64,000 bases of DNA. Source: CAMEON01 sp963643175 (GTDB taxonomy: Bacteria > Bacillota > Clostridia > Oscillospirales > CAG-272). The stretch spans positions 62,001 to 126,000 of the forward strand of contig CAVIJF010000001.1 in the NCBI GenBank assembly GCA_963643175.1, read 5' to 3'. The position numbers and the translations under genes are program-made. Positions within the stretch are counted from its first letter, which is position 1. Each line of letters opens with the position of its first letter. Shown in pieces: positions 16,693 to 25,715 of this stretch. The notes below the pieces were generated by a model. That model saw nothing but the letters and a program-made list of their open reading frames with translations. It did not search any database and was not told the DNA's origin.

Positions 16693-18390
16693 TCAGGTTC
16701 CTGTCGCAACTTCCGCGTCCGACTGAATATCCGCCTGCCCGATATGGGAAAGCAGGATCCGGACAGGGGAGCCGTCCGGCGCGGGAATCAGCGTGTTGCC
16801 GCGGAAGCACAGGTCGGCAATGTTGTCAAAAATCGCGGCGGGGGCGCCGCCGTCCGCCATGCGGAAGGTGTTGTCCAGTACCCGGATGCGCCGATGGAAG
16901 TAGCGTCCCGCCTCGACCGCCTCGCGCGGTGCGCACTCTATGACGGCATTGCCCCAGCCGCCGTGGCGGCAGGTGTCGAACATACAGTTGCGGACAGTTA
17001 CGTCCTGCGTGCCGCCCGACTCAAACCAGTACTCGCCGTTCGCCTCAAACAGGATGGCGGCACCGCTGGTGTGGAAGTCGCAGTCCTCAATGACCGTGCG
17101 TCCGCGCGACGCAATCAGCATTCCGCGCGCCCGGTTGCACCGCACGATATTGTGCCGGAAGGTCATGGCAACATTGTGGGAAATGTTTTCCACCACCTGC
17201 CCGGGCTGGATGGCAGGAACCGGCGTACGTGCCGCTCTGTCCGCCGCCTCCGGCGGAAGCGGCTCCAATTCAAGCCGGATTACCTCGGCGTTTATGTACT
17301 CCACACCGCGGAGAATCCGCTCGGTGAAGGGAATCAGGCTTTTCTGATTCAGAATCTGTATCCGGTCGCCGGCGCGGAAAACGCGGATACCGGTAGCCTC
17401 CTGATGCATCTCGCGCACGAGGAGAGCATCCCGTTCCGCGTGCAGGATGCGGGTATACATCCCGTGGATGTTCAGCGCATCGTCAAGCTGTCCCTCGAAG
17501 CTGCAGTTCTCCACCGTGACCGACCCGTCGCAGTCCACAAAATGCGTCGCGTCGGCAACGGCAGAGTAGGCGAACCCCGCCGCGCGGCGGGTTCGGAAGC
17601 CGTCCAGCCGGATGTCTCGGCTGGTCTGCGCGATAAAGCCCATGCCGTGGCAGGACAGTACCGTGCCGTTATGGCAGGTCACGTCGGCGGAATCACAGCA
17701 GAATATGCCCGCGCCCATCCGCCGCGCGGCAGACAGAACCAAAATGTTCCCGACCGGCGGGTAGCGGCGGACGCCGTGAATGCGCAGTTTCCCGTCCGGC
17801 AAGTATTCGCAGGTCATGTCCCGGAGCAGACCGCCCAGTGTATGGTCAGCGGTGCCGGGCTGGTATTCGCCGGTGTCGCCCTGAAGCTCTACATCCAACT
17901 CCATGCCGTAACTGCAGGTACGGCGCGGTCTGGGGCAGACCAGTTCGCCGCGCCGTACAACAAACTGCTCCCCGCCCTGCATGACCTCCGTGTCCACAAA
18001 TCCGTCCCCGTGCGCGACCACGCGCACCTGCATGACCATGGTGTGCGGGTTTTCCAAAGTGAAGTTCCGCAGGGTGATGTGCTCCGAGCCGAGGATGGCG
18101 ATATGCGTCGCCTCACCGGGCAGGCAGAGCGTGGAGCCGCCGAAGTCGATTTCAAAATCCTTCATGCCCTCAATCAGAACCGCAATGCGATGCGGACCGT
18201 TGAAGCCGTGGTTGGAGATGCACAGGTCACGCTCTGCGCAGAAGGCAGGGTCAAGCGCGTAGACGGCGGGAGCGTCAAATACCAGCCTGCGTGCATGGCA
18301 CGCCCGGCAGGCGGCAAGCGCCCGATACAGACCCAGTGCGTGATTGTTCGGAATGTCAAAGTTCCGGAAATGCAATGTCAGACTGTCCAT
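16693..18390 (-). CDS. GH110-like right-handed beta-helix glycosidase (alpha-1,3-galactosidase candidate)
   Basis: 565 residues built of short beta-helix turns: repeated N/D-x-hydrophobic units such as ITLRNFTLENPH, VTVENCSFEGQ, VIEDCDFHTSG and VTVRNCMFDTC. Layout and the segment FEGQLDDALNIHGMYTRI resemble GH110 enzymes, which release terminal alpha-1,3-linked galactose, as on blood-group B glycans; paired Asp residues like this DD are the proposed catalytic pair in that family. No signal peptide is present, so it would act inside the cell on imported oligosaccharides. It lies 27 bases after trxA. Other beta-helix families (GH28, PL) are possible but fit less well. Confidence 0.7.
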   Translation of the reverse strand: MDSLTLHFRNFDIPNNHALGLYRALAACRACHARRLVFDAPAVYALDPAFCAERDLCISNHGFNGPHRIAVLIEGMKDFEIDFGGSTLCLPGEATHIAILGSEHITLRNFTLENPHTMVMQVRVVAHGDGFVDTEVMQGGEQFVVRRGELVCPRPRRTCSYGMELDVELQGDTGEYQPGTADHTLGGLLRDMTCEYLPDGKLRIHGVRRYPPVGNILVLSAARRMGAGIFCCDSADVTCHNGTVLSCHGMGFIAQTSRDIRLDGFRTRRAAGFAYSAVADATHFVDCDGSVTVENCSFEGQLDDALNIHGMYTRILHAERDALLVREMHQEATGIRVFRAGDRIQILNQKSLIPFTERILRGVEYINAEVIRLELEPLPPEAADRAARTPVPAIQPGQVVENISHNVAMTFRHNIVRCNRARGMLIASRGRTVIEDCDFHTSGAAILFEANGEYWFESGGTQDVTVRNCMFDTCRHGGWGNAVIECAPREAVEAGRYFHRRIRVLDNTFRMADGGAPAAIFDNIADLCFRGNTLIPAPDGSPVRILLSHIGQADIQSDAEVATGT

Positions 18391-18417
18391 AGAGTTACGC
18401 CTCCCGTATGCCGGGGC

Positions 18418-18732
18418 TTACAGTCCCAGCAGGGATTCCAGTTCGGAGCGGGTGCGGTAGCCGACTGCCTTTGCCGCGATTTCGCCGCTGCGGAACAGGA
18501 ACACGGTGGGAATGCTATCGATGCGGTACGCCGCCGCCAGTTCGGGCTGTTCATCCACGTTCACCTTGCCGACCTTCAGCCCGTCCCCGTGTGCCTCGGC
18601 AATCCCGGCGATGACGGGTGCCAGCATCCGGCAGGGACCGCACCATGTTGCCCAGAAATCGACCAGCACGGGCTGCTCGCCGTGCAGAACCTCCCTGTCG
18701 AAGTTTTCCTTTGTCAGTGTAATTTCACTCAT
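18418..18732 (-). CDS. trxA: Thioredoxin
   Basis: A 104-residue classical thioredoxin, a cytoplasmic thiol-disulfide reductant. The active site WCGPC is in the normal place (about residues 27-31, in VDFWATWCGPCRM), followed by the cis-proline region SIPTVFLFRSG. ATG 18732 is chosen because GGAGG lies eight bases upstream; the in-frame ATG at 18747 overlaps that GGAGG. It shares a promoter with the GH110-like gene downstream, an unusual pairing. Confidence 0.96.
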   Translation of the reverse strand: MSEITLTKENFDREVLHGEQPVLVDFWATWCGPCRMLAPVIAGIAEAHGDGLKVGKVNVDEQPELAAAYRIDSIPTVFLFRSGEIAAKAVGYRTRSELESLLGL

Positions 18733-18829
18733 ACCTCTAACCTCCATTTCCGTGAAGCATCCGTCCGACCGTCAGGCGGCGGATGTTTTGCTGTGCCGGT
18801 GTGATTGGTCCGTCCTGTGAAGTGCTTTC

Positions 18830-18858
18830 ATGCTAACATATTTCCCTGCATTTGTCAA
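18830..18858 (-). promoter_or_regulatory. Sigma-A promoter of trxA
   Basis: On the minus strand: TTGACA, 17-base spacer, TAGCAT, about 100 bases before the trxA start, in an AT-rich patch. Confidence 0.7.
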
Positions 18859-18978
18859 TATAAATCTCCAAAATAACATAACGGGGTCTTCTTTCTGCGG
18901 AGCCGATCAGCCCTGCCGCATACCGGTGTCCCCGGCTGTAAGCCGTGCACGGCAGGATTCCCGGTATCCGGAACGCCG

Positions 18979-20364
18979 TCAGACGGCGGCGGGTGCTTTT
19001 GTCTTCCCACCGCGCAGCTTGCGGCAGGAGATGACAAAGTAGATGATTTCGGCAATTGCCGTAATCGTCCACGAACAGCAGTACAGGAGGTACAGGGACG
19101 GGATTGTGTGGAAGTGTTCAAAAATGGTATAGACCCATGCCACCCGGAATACGCAGGAGCCCATAATGACAATGACGGTCGGAGCAAGACTCTTGCCCAG
19201 TCCGCGCGAGGCGGCAATCGTGCAGTCCATGAACGCGGATATGGCGAACGACCACCACATGATGGAGATTTTCTGCATTCCGGCATCCACGACCGCCTGA
19301 TCGTTGGTGAACAGGAAGAGAAACTCCTGCCCGAAGAATCGCAGGAGTGTGCCTGCCACCGCGGCGGCGGCGAAGGAGTAAATCAGGCTGATGAAGTAGC
19401 TCTTCATCACACGGTCATGCTTGCCTGCGCCGAGATTCTGCCCCATGAAGGTGGAGCAGGCGGTGTAGAAGGCAGCCATCATGTTGTAAATCAGCGTGTC
19501 AGCGTTGGAGGCGGCGGAGTTGCCGTTGACCATCACGGTGTCAAAGTAGTTGACCGCCCGCTGGATGAACAGGTTTGCCACTGCGAAAATAGCGTTCTGG
19601 ATGCCTGCCGGGATGCCCAGCACGAGAATCGGCGTCGAGCAGCCGCGCCAGAAGCGGATCATGCGCAGGCGAAGCCTGCACTCGCTCCTGTCGCGGAACA
19701 TATGCACCAGAATCAGCACGGCGGTTATGTACTGCGATATGATGCTGGACAGTGCCACGCCGTCCTCCGCCATGCCGCAGACGATGACGAAGAACAGATT
19801 CATAATGACGTTCAGAATGCCCGCCGTCAGCAGGTACATCAGCGGTCGTCGCGTGTCGCCGTTGGCATTCATGACGCCGCTGCCGAAGTTGAAAACACCC
19901 ATGGCGGGCATTCCGAGTGCGTAAATGCGGAAGTATACCTCGGCACCCTCAAGCAGATCCTCGCGCGTCCGGATCAGGCGGAGCATCCATTCCGCGCTGA
20001 CGATGCACAGACCGGATATGATGACGCCGGTCAGAATGCAGAGCAGCAGGGCGGTGTGCACGGCTTTTTCCGTGTCCTCCCGCCGCTTGGCACCCAGCAG
20101 CTGCGCGACGCGGACGTTGACCCCGGCGCCCATGCCGATGAGGAATCCGGTAAAGAGTGACACAAGAATGGAGGTGGAACCCACAGCTCCCATGGCGTTG
20201 GAACTGGAGAATTTGCCGACAACGGCGACGTCTGCCATATTGAACAGCACCTGCAGAATCTGCGACAGCATCAGCGGCAGGCTGAATATCAGGATATTCT
20301 TCCAGAGAGAACCCTCCGTCATGGGGACGGAGGCGGCAAGTGAACGGTGTTTGGCCTTCAGCAT
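18979..20364 (-). CDS. MATE-family efflux transporter
   Basis: 461 residues with the 12-helix MATE layout: N-terminal basic segment, then NILIFSLPLMLSQILQVLFNMADVAV-type helix 1, the FSSSNAMGAVG loop, two homologous halves, and a late GQNLGAGKHDRVMKSY motif typical of the family. These proteins export cationic drugs or metabolites using Na+ or H+ gradients. The start at ATG 20364 has AAGGAG 14 bases upstream, a little far. A second, only moderately similar MATE gene lies just upstream and probably shares its transcript; the pair may be an old duplication. Confidence 0.9.
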   Translation of the reverse strand: MLKAKHRSLAASVPMTEGSLWKNILIFSLPLMLSQILQVLFNMADVAVVGKFSSSNAMGAVGSTSILVSLFTGFLIGMGAGVNVRVAQLLGAKRREDTEKAVHTALLLCILTGVIISGLCIVSAEWMLRLIRTREDLLEGAEVYFRIYALGMPAMGVFNFGSGVMNANGDTRRPLMYLLTAGILNVIMNLFFVIVCGMAEDGVALSSIISQYITAVLILVHMFRDRSECRLRLRMIRFWRGCSTPILVLGIPAGIQNAIFAVANLFIQRAVNYFDTVMVNGNSAASNADTLIYNMMAAFYTACSTFMGQNLGAGKHDRVMKSYFISLIYSFAAAAVAGTLLRFFGQEFLFLFTNDQAVVDAGMQKISIMWWSFAISAFMDCTIAASRGLGKSLAPTVIVIMGSCVFRVAWVYTIFEHFHTIPSLYLLYCCSWTITAIAEIIYFVISCRKLRGGKTKAPAAV

Positions 20365-20394
20365 ACGAAAAACGTAACGCTCCTTTTTAGATTA

Positions 20395-21780
20395 TCAATG
20401 GTTGGTCGGCAGACTGTCCGGGAGCTGCCGCCGCATAAAGACAGCAAGGAAGGGAACGGATATGACTGCGGTTGCCAGATCGGCGACCGGCTGAGCCAAC
20501 TCCACGCCGGTCAGATTCAGAGCCAGCGGGAGCAGGTATATGGCAGGGAGATAGAACACCCCCTGCCGGCAGGAAGCAAGGAAGGAGGCGGGCACCTTGA
20601 ATCCGAGGCATTGGTAGAGCTGATTGACGAAGGTGGAAAACGCCAAAAACGGCATGACGGCACAGCCCCAGAGTAGTGTCCGGCGCCCGATTTCTATCAC
20701 CTCGTCATCCCGGATGAACCATGTCATGAGCTGCCGCGAGAGCAGGGCAATGCCTGCCGCAAGCACGATGCACATCCCGGTTCCGACTGCCGTAGCAAAG
20801 GTGAATGCCTGCCGTGTCCGGCGCCGGTTTCCCGCGCCGAAGTTGTAGCCTGCCACCGGCTGGAAGCCCTGCCCGATGCCGATAACCATGTTCCGCACCA
20901 GCATATATGCCTTGTTTGCGATGTTGATGGCGGACACGGCAGCGTCCCCGCCGTACAGGCGTGCCTGATGTGTCAGGCAGACGGCGGCTATACTGCCGAG
21001 TCCCTGCCTGCATACGGTCGGGAAGCCGGTTGCCAGAATCAGCCCGTAGTCGCGCGGTGAGCGGCTGATACGCCCCGGACGCAGGCGCACGGTCGTCTTT
21101 TTCAGCAGGAATGCCGTAAGCAGGATGAGAAAGCTGACGCCCTGACTGACGGCGGTCGCAAGCGCCGCCCCACCGGTGCCCATTCCGCAGGGAAAGATGA
21201 ACAGCGGGTCAAGCATCAGGTTCAGGAGACCGCCTGCCATGGTTCCGCACATGGAGAGCGACGTGTGCCCCTCCGCGCGCAGAATGTTGTTCAGCACAAA
21301 GGAGGAGCACGACAGCGGCGCCGCCGCCAGAATATACCGCGCATACGGTTCGGCGTGAACCAGCATGGTGTCCGAACAGCCGATTGCCAGCATGAGCGGG
21401 CGCAGAAAAACAAGCCCCGCACCGCCGATCAGCGTGCCCAGCAGAAGGGCGGCGAAGAACGCACTGGCGGCATACCGTTCTGCCGATTCCGTATCCTGCG
21501 CCCCCAATTTGCGGCTGATGAGGCTTCCGGCACCCATGCCGCACCCGTACCCCGCCGTCTGGATAATTGCCATGACCGCGTAAACCGCCCCCACGGCCGC
21601 GGAGGCGGATTTGTCTATCTGGGACACAAAGTAGGTGTCCGCGGTATTGTAGATGACCGTAATGAGCATGGTCAGGACGGTCGGAATTGCCAACCTTGTG
21701 ACAAGGCGCGGTATCGGTTCCTGCATCATGCGCTGATACTGCTGGTCTTTGCTGTCCTGCATTTCAGCGGATTTCGGCAC
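20395..21780 (-). CDS. MATE-family efflux transporter (second copy)
   Basis: Also 461 residues, with the family opening PIPRLVTRLAIPTVLTMLITV-like, then YNTADTYFVSQI, LGAQDTESAERY, and GFQPVAGYNFGAGNRRRTRQAF in the second half. The start is GTG 21780, supported by GAGG nine to ten bases upstream. It lies 11 bases after tadA and 30 before the other MATE gene. It reads most like the NorM/DinF-type branch common in gut Clostridia. Substrate unknown. Confidence 0.9.
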   Translation of the reverse strand: MPKSAEMQDSKDQQYQRMMQEPIPRLVTRLAIPTVLTMLITVIYNTADTYFVSQIDKSASAAVGAVYAVMAIIQTAGYGCGMGAGSLISRKLGAQDTESAERYAASAFFAALLLGTLIGGAGLVFLRPLMLAIGCSDTMLVHAEPYARYILAAAPLSCSSFVLNNILRAEGHTSLSMCGTMAGGLLNLMLDPLFIFPCGMGTGGAALATAVSQGVSFLILLTAFLLKKTTVRLRPGRISRSPRDYGLILATGFPTVCRQGLGSIAAVCLTHQARLYGGDAAVSAINIANKAYMLVRNMVIGIGQGFQPVAGYNFGAGNRRRTRQAFTFATAVGTGMCIVLAAGIALLSRQLMTWFIRDDEVIEIGRRTLLWGCAVMPFLAFSTFVNQLYQCLGFKVPASFLASCRQGVFYLPAIYLLPLALNLTGVELAQPVADLATAVISVPFLAVFMRRQLPDSLPTNH

Positions 21781-21791
21781 GGCGCATCACC

Positions 21792-22316
21792 TCACTTCTG
21801 CGTGTTTATGTGGCTCTGCGGTTCACGGCGTGCGCGGAAAAAAACGCGCAGCAGCGCCCGGCATTCCGCCTCCCGGCATCCGTACACGACTTCCACGGTG
21901 GACGGTGCCACCGGATGGCTGTGGAGCGACCAGACACTGCCCATGGCACCTGCCGCCGGGTCGCGCGTCCCGCACACGACACGTCCGATACGCGCACCGA
22001 GCACCGCGCCGGCGCACATGGGGCACGGCTCCAACGTGACGTACAGCGTGCAGTCGGCAAGGCGCCACGAGCGGCACGCCCGGCAGGCATCGCCGATGGC
22101 GTTGATTTCGGCATGACCCAGCGCGTTGCGCGCACACTCGCGCGTATTGTGCCCGACTGCCAGCACCTGCTCTCCGGTCGGTGCCGTGCGTACCAGCACG
22201 GCGCCGACCGGCACGTCGCCTGCTTCGGCGGCAAGGCGTGCCTGCTCCAGCGCCATGTCCATGTACGCGAGATCGCGTGCGGAAAACGCTCCGCTCCCGT
22301 CGCCGGTGGTGCTCAT
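21792..22316 (-). CDS. tadA: tRNA-specific adenosine deaminase TadA
   Basis: Deaminates A34 to inosine in tRNA(Arg)ACG. 174 residues, the usual size. Zinc-site motifs are intact: HAEINAI (His ligand, Glu proton shuttle) and LEPCPMCAGAVLGARI (two Cys ligands). The C-terminal FFRARR helix follows. The start ATG 22316 overlaps the CPBP gene stop as ATGA, with GAGGG upstream. Essential in most bacteria; here it sits in the middle of a seven-gene minus-strand run of envelope and transport genes. Confidence 0.95.
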   Translation of the reverse strand: MSTTGDGSGAFSARDLAYMDMALEQARLAAEAGDVPVGAVLVRTAPTGEQVLAVGHNTRECARNALGHAEINAIGDACRACRSWRLADCTLYVTLEPCPMCAGAVLGARIGRVVCGTRDPAAGAMGSVWSLHSHPVAPSTVEVVYGCREAECRALLRVFFRARREPQSHINTQK

Positions 22317-23335
22317 GGCAGCAGACCCTCCAGATAGGGTGCAAGATATACGGTCAGAGCTGTCGCCGCCGTGCACAGCAGTTCCAGTACAACGAATGTC
22401 GTCATGCCCGGCGCAAAGAATCCGTGGACGGCGGTGCGGAAATCCGGCCGGATCTGCGGCATGGGTGGGAGCGAGTCCGGCAGACTGCCGAAGAGACTGC
22501 CCTGCGCCGGCTTTTCCGGTTCCGGTTCGCGGCGTCGGAGAATGAGCAGCAGTGCCAGTGCCGATACCGCGCCAGCCGCCATAAGCATGAGGTTTACGAG
22601 GTACAGAATTGCCTCGGCGCTCTCTCCCAGCCGGGCAAGCAGAATCTGCGACACGCAGGAGGAAAGGTTGTTGAACAGGTGCAGAAAAATGCCGCACCAG
22701 ATGGATCCGCTGAGTTCATAGCACAGGGCTAAGACAACACCGGCAACAAACGTGTAGAAGGTCTGCGCAATATTCCCGTGCATCAGGGCAAACAGCAGGG
22801 CGCTGACCGTTACCGCCGTCGGCACGCCGTACCGCCGGAGGTTCCCGTATATCACGCCGCGGAACAGCAACTCCTCGCTGAAGGCGGGGGCAAGCGACAC
22901 CGTGATGAACAGTGTGACTGCCTGCGGATCGGTTCCACCGCTGTACGAGGACGCCCCCCCGGTGCCGTACCCGATGAGCGTCATGAGCCATGCGTTTACC
23001 TGTGACGCCGCCGAAACGGCAGCCAGCCCGGACAGGATAAGCAAAGGGAAGATCGCCGGCATCCGGATGCCGAAGCGGACGGGCTCCCGGTCACGTCCGC
23101 GGGAAAGCGGAACAAACAGAGCGGCGGGGATTAAAAAGTAAGAAAGATAGGAAACCGTCTCAATCAGCACCCCGGCAAAGTACGCGCTGTTCGCCGGAAT
23201 GAATGCCGACAGCAGTTCGGTCAGCAAAGTCCATGCGAGGGCGGTACCCTGCATCAGCGCGAGCATGATGCACAGGCATATGCCGATGCGGTTTACGGTG
23301 TCCCGATAGGAGGGGTATAGGTGATGTACAGGCAT
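22313..23335 (-). CDS. CPBP-family intramembrane glutamic endopeptidase
   Basis: 340 residues with about eight membrane helices. The CPBP (Abi, Rce1-like) catalytic motifs are present in order: SEELLFRGVIYG (Glu-Glu and Arg), FALMHGN (His), and LHLFNNLSS (His, Asn). Relatives cleave membrane peptides, mature bacteriocins or pheromones, or give self-immunity. The C-terminus adds a ~60-residue cytoplasmic stretch with Pro/Glu and a further helix. No bacteriocin gene is seen nearby. AAAGGA lies upstream of ATG 23335. Confidence 0.87.
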   Translation of the reverse strand: MPVHHLYPSYRDTVNRIGICLCIMLALMQGTALAWTLLTELLSAFIPANSAYFAGVLIETVSYLSYFLIPAALFVPLSRGRDREPVRFGIRMPAIFPLLILSGLAAVSAASQVNAWLMTLIGYGTGGASSYSGGTDPQAVTLFITVSLAPAFSEELLFRGVIYGNLRRYGVPTAVTVSALLFALMHGNIAQTFYTFVAGVVLALCYELSGSIWCGIFLHLFNNLSSCVSQILLARLGESAEAILYLVNLMLMAAGAVSALALLLILRRREPEPEKPAQGSLFGSLPDSLPPMPQIRPDFRTAVHGFFAPGMTTFVVLELLCTAATALTVYLAPYLEGLLP

Positions 23336-23381
23336 CGGCAGGTATCCTTTCCGTGTGAATGTGCGCTTGCGGTGGGCGGAA

Positions 23382-23951
23382 TCAGGGCGCCCCGAGCGTC
23401 AGACGGTGAAACACGTCCCCGTCCATGTCATGCCAGCATATCGCACCCGTGTCCGTGTCCAGCGTCATGTACGCGTGCGCACTGCCTGCCTTTGGCAGAC
23501 TGACAGAGCCGGGATTGAGGTACAGGAGCCGGTTATCCGTCCCGAACGGCTGCCACGCGGGAATGTGCGTATGCCCGTGGAGCAGGATGTCCCCCGGCGC
23601 CAGCGGAGGCGGGTTATCCGTATTGTACACGTGACCGTGCGTTGCGTACAGCAGTCTGTCCCCAACCGGCAGGATGGCGTAGTCCGCCAGCATCGGGAAG
23701 GACAGCACCATCTGGTCTACCTCAGCATCGCAGTTTCCGCGGACGCAGAACAGCCTGTCCGCCAGCGGATTCAGCTGCGCGATAACGGATTTCGGGGCGT
23801 AGCCGTCCGGCAGATCGTTACGCGGTCCATGGTACAGTATATCCCCCAGCAGGAGCATCCGGTCTGCGTGCTCCCGTGCGAACGCCTCCAGCAGCCGCCC
23901 GCACCAGTACGCCGAACCGTGTATATCCGATGCTATCAGCAGCTTCTTCAT
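23382..23951 (-). CDS. yfcE: YfcE-type metallophosphodiesterase
   Basis: A 189-residue calcineurin-like phosphoesterase of the YfcE/MJ0936 type. Metal-site motifs are complete: SDIHGSAY, LLGDILYHG, VRGNCDAEV, ATHGH and HGHTHIP. Such enzymes cleave model phosphodiesters; the physiological substrate is not settled. The extended DILYHGPRNDLPDGY loop is typical of YfcE. ATG 23951 overlaps the plsY stop (ATGA), so the two are translated together. Confidence 0.92.
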   Translation of the reverse strand: MKKLLIASDIHGSAYWCGRLLEAFAREHADRMLLLGDILYHGPRNDLPDGYAPKSVIAQLNPLADRLFCVRGNCDAEVDQMVLSFPMLADYAILPVGDRLLYATHGHVYNTDNPPPLAPGDILLHGHTHIPAWQPFGTDNRLLYLNPGSVSLPKAGSAHAYMTLDTDTGAICWHDMDGDVFHRLTLGAP

Positions 23952-24607
23952 CCCGCGTCCTTATCCTTCGGCTTTCCGAGAATGTAAAATTTTTTCTCGG
24001 TTCCGTGGCACAGACGCACGATGTTCTCATGATGCCGCAGAATCATGAACAGAACGCACAGCGAGAACAGCGCGGCAGGCAGCCAGCCGAAATCCGCCAG
24101 TGCGAACAGCAGCCACAGCACCCCGGCGGACAGCAACATTCCGCACATGGTTGCCAGCGACATGAACCGGACAGTCAGGAGAAGCACCGTCATGGCGGCA
24201 GTGCCGACCAGCCCCGCACGCCAGTCCAGAAACCACGAGGCGGTCAGGCAGACAAGGAAGCCCTTGCCGCCCCGGAACCCGTACCAGACCGGGAAAGCGT
24301 GTCCCAACATGGCAAACACCGCCGAGACAGCGACGCCGGTTGCCCACTCACCCCGGAAATGCCGGAACAGCAGTCCGAATGCAAGGAACAGCACCGCGCC
24401 CTTGGCAATGTCCAGAAAGAACACGAACCATGCATACCTGCCGCCGAAGGAGCGCTTGAAGTTGGTAAAGCCGGGATTGCCGCTCCCGCAGGTGCGGATG
24501 TCCTTGTGGTAGATTGCGCGGGACAGGATAATGGCGGGATTCAGCCCGGAAACAAGATAGCTTGCCAGCGCGGCGGCGATAAACAGAAGAATATCGGTTG
24601 TTTTCAT
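23948..24607 (-). CDS. PlsY-type glycerol-3-phosphate acyltransferase (divergent copy)
   Basis: 219 residues with five or six membrane helices. PlsY transfers an acyl group from acyl-phosphate to glycerol-3-phosphate, the first step of phospholipid synthesis. The three motifs are recognisable: GSGNPGFTN (about residues 42-50), GHAFPVWYGFRGGKG (about 95-110), and a late REN-like segment (ILRHHENIVRL). It differs from the canonical GSGNxGATN by Phe. A second PlsY lies immediately upstream. One copy may have a changed acyl or head-group preference. Confidence 0.85.
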   Translation of the reverse strand: MKTTDILLFIAAALASYLVSGLNPAIILSRAIYHKDIRTCGSGNPGFTNFKRSFGGRYAWFVFFLDIAKGAVLFLAFGLLFRHFRGEWATGVAVSAVFAMLGHAFPVWYGFRGGKGFLVCLTASWFLDWRAGLVGTAAMTVLLLTVRFMSLATMCGMLLSAGVLWLLFALADFGWLPAALFSLCVLFMILRHHENIVRLCHGTEKKFYILGKPKDKDAG

Positions 24608-24646
24608 AGAGAAGTCGGGTTCCTTTCAGAATGGTGTGGTTTGCGC

Positions 24647-25345
24647 TCAGTTCTTTTGAGACGGTTCGCTTTCGGCGTCCTGCGTGTCAGCCGTCGGCTG
24701 ACCGATGCGGCTTGTTTCGCTCTCCCGGTTCCAGAGAAAGCTGAAATGCGCTTCGGTTCCGGCGACAATGCGCCGGATATTGACGGCATGGCGGTACCAC
24801 ACGGCGGGAATCGCAAGGCCGAGAATCAGCGCCGCCGCCAGACTGCCGGTGGTCAGTCCGCGCAGAATCGGAAAAATGACGGAAAGCGACAGCGGCGCGA
24901 CGCAGATGTAATCGGTGATGATGACCAGCGCAAGCTCCCCTCCGAGCAGGAGCAGGAACGCCTTCCAGTCCATGTACAGAATCATGCCGCCTATGCAGGC
25001 AAGACCCTTTCCGCCGCGGAAGGACATAAAGACCGGGAACATATGTCCCAACATACAGGAGATGCCGGCGATCTCTCCCGCGACCGAAACACCGCCGACC
25101 GACAGATCCGTGAAATAGCGGACGGCGAGGCAGACCGCGAGCCACGCCTTGAAAATATCAAAGAGAGCAGAGAACACCCCGACTGCCTTACCCATTGTGA
25201 TGACGGCGTTGGAAGCACCGGCGTTTCCGGAGCCGCGGCTCCGGATATCAAACCCGCGTGCGCGGGCAATCAGGTAGGCGGGGTTGATGCAGCCAAGCAG
25301 GTAACCCAGCAGGGCGCACAGAATGACAGACAGCCAGATCGGCAT
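24647..25345 (-). CDS. plsY: PlsY-type glycerol-3-phosphate acyltransferase
   Basis: 232 residues from ATG 25345, chosen because GGGGAGG lies about six bases upstream and the protein then begins MPIWLSVILCALLGYLLG, a normal PlsY first helix. Longer in-frame starts would add a polar tail before the helix. Motifs: GSGNAGASN, GHMFPVFMSFRGGKG, and the C-terminal RHAVNIRRI segment. A 25-residue polar tail (ending ESEPSQKN) extends past the family end. First gene of the minus-strand run down to the MATE genes. Confidence 0.88.
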   Translation of the reverse strand: MPIWLSVILCALLGYLLGCINPAYLIARARGFDIRSRGSGNAGASNAVITMGKAVGVFSALFDIFKAWLAVCLAVRYFTDLSVGGVSVAGEIAGISCMLGHMFPVFMSFRGGKGLACIGGMILYMDWKAFLLLLGGELALVIITDYICVAPLSLSVIFPILRGLTTGSLAAALILGLAIPAVWYRHAVNIRRIVAGTEAHFSFLWNRESETSRIGQPTADTQDAESEPSQKN

Positions 25346-25452
25346 ACTTCCTCCCCGTACATATTTACTGGAGATGCGGCGGGCTTGCATATCCGGACTC
25401 ACCGGCGTTTCCGAAAAACGCCGCTCAACAGGATACCCCGACGATCCACCCT

Positions 25453-25481
25453 ATTTTATACTTTTTGCTCCGAAATGTCAA
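25453..25481 (-). promoter_or_regulatory. Sigma-A promoter of the plsY-to-MATE run
   Basis: On the minus strand: TTGACA, 17-base spacer, TAAAAT, about 110 bases before the plsY start. An inverted repeat GTGAC-agca-GTCAC at about 25521-25534 lies just upstream and could be an operator. Confidence 0.6.
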
Positions 25482-25680
25482 GAGGGAAGACTTAAAATTT
25501 CAGGGCGGAGGCAGGCACCTTGTGACAGCAGTCACTTCTCTACCTCAAAGTGGTACAATAAGGGCACAGAAATAGAAAATCAGATGTTCGAAGCTGTTCT
25601 CAACCCCAATGCCCTGCTCAATATCCTGCTTTACGAATAAATTGTAAACGCCGTTGCCCTGATTTTCTCGTCATTCCCAC

Positions 25681-25709
25681 TTGACAAAAAATACGTCCCG
25701 TGCTATAAT
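25681..25709 (+). promoter_or_regulatory. Full-consensus sigma-A promoter
   Basis: TTGACA, exactly 17 bases, TATAAT: a perfect match to consensus, one of only two in the window. Transcription should begin near 25716. It drives the structured RNA at 25716-25795 and, by read-through, possibly the S41 protease gene. Confidence 0.88.
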
Positions 25710-25715
25710 CAAAAG

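Noticed and set aside
25584..25640. A possible 18-codon gene (MFEAVLNPNALLNILLYE)
   Set aside because: It looks peptide-like and lies between promoters, but no Shine-Dalgarno precedes it and the TACAAT upstream has no matching -35 box.
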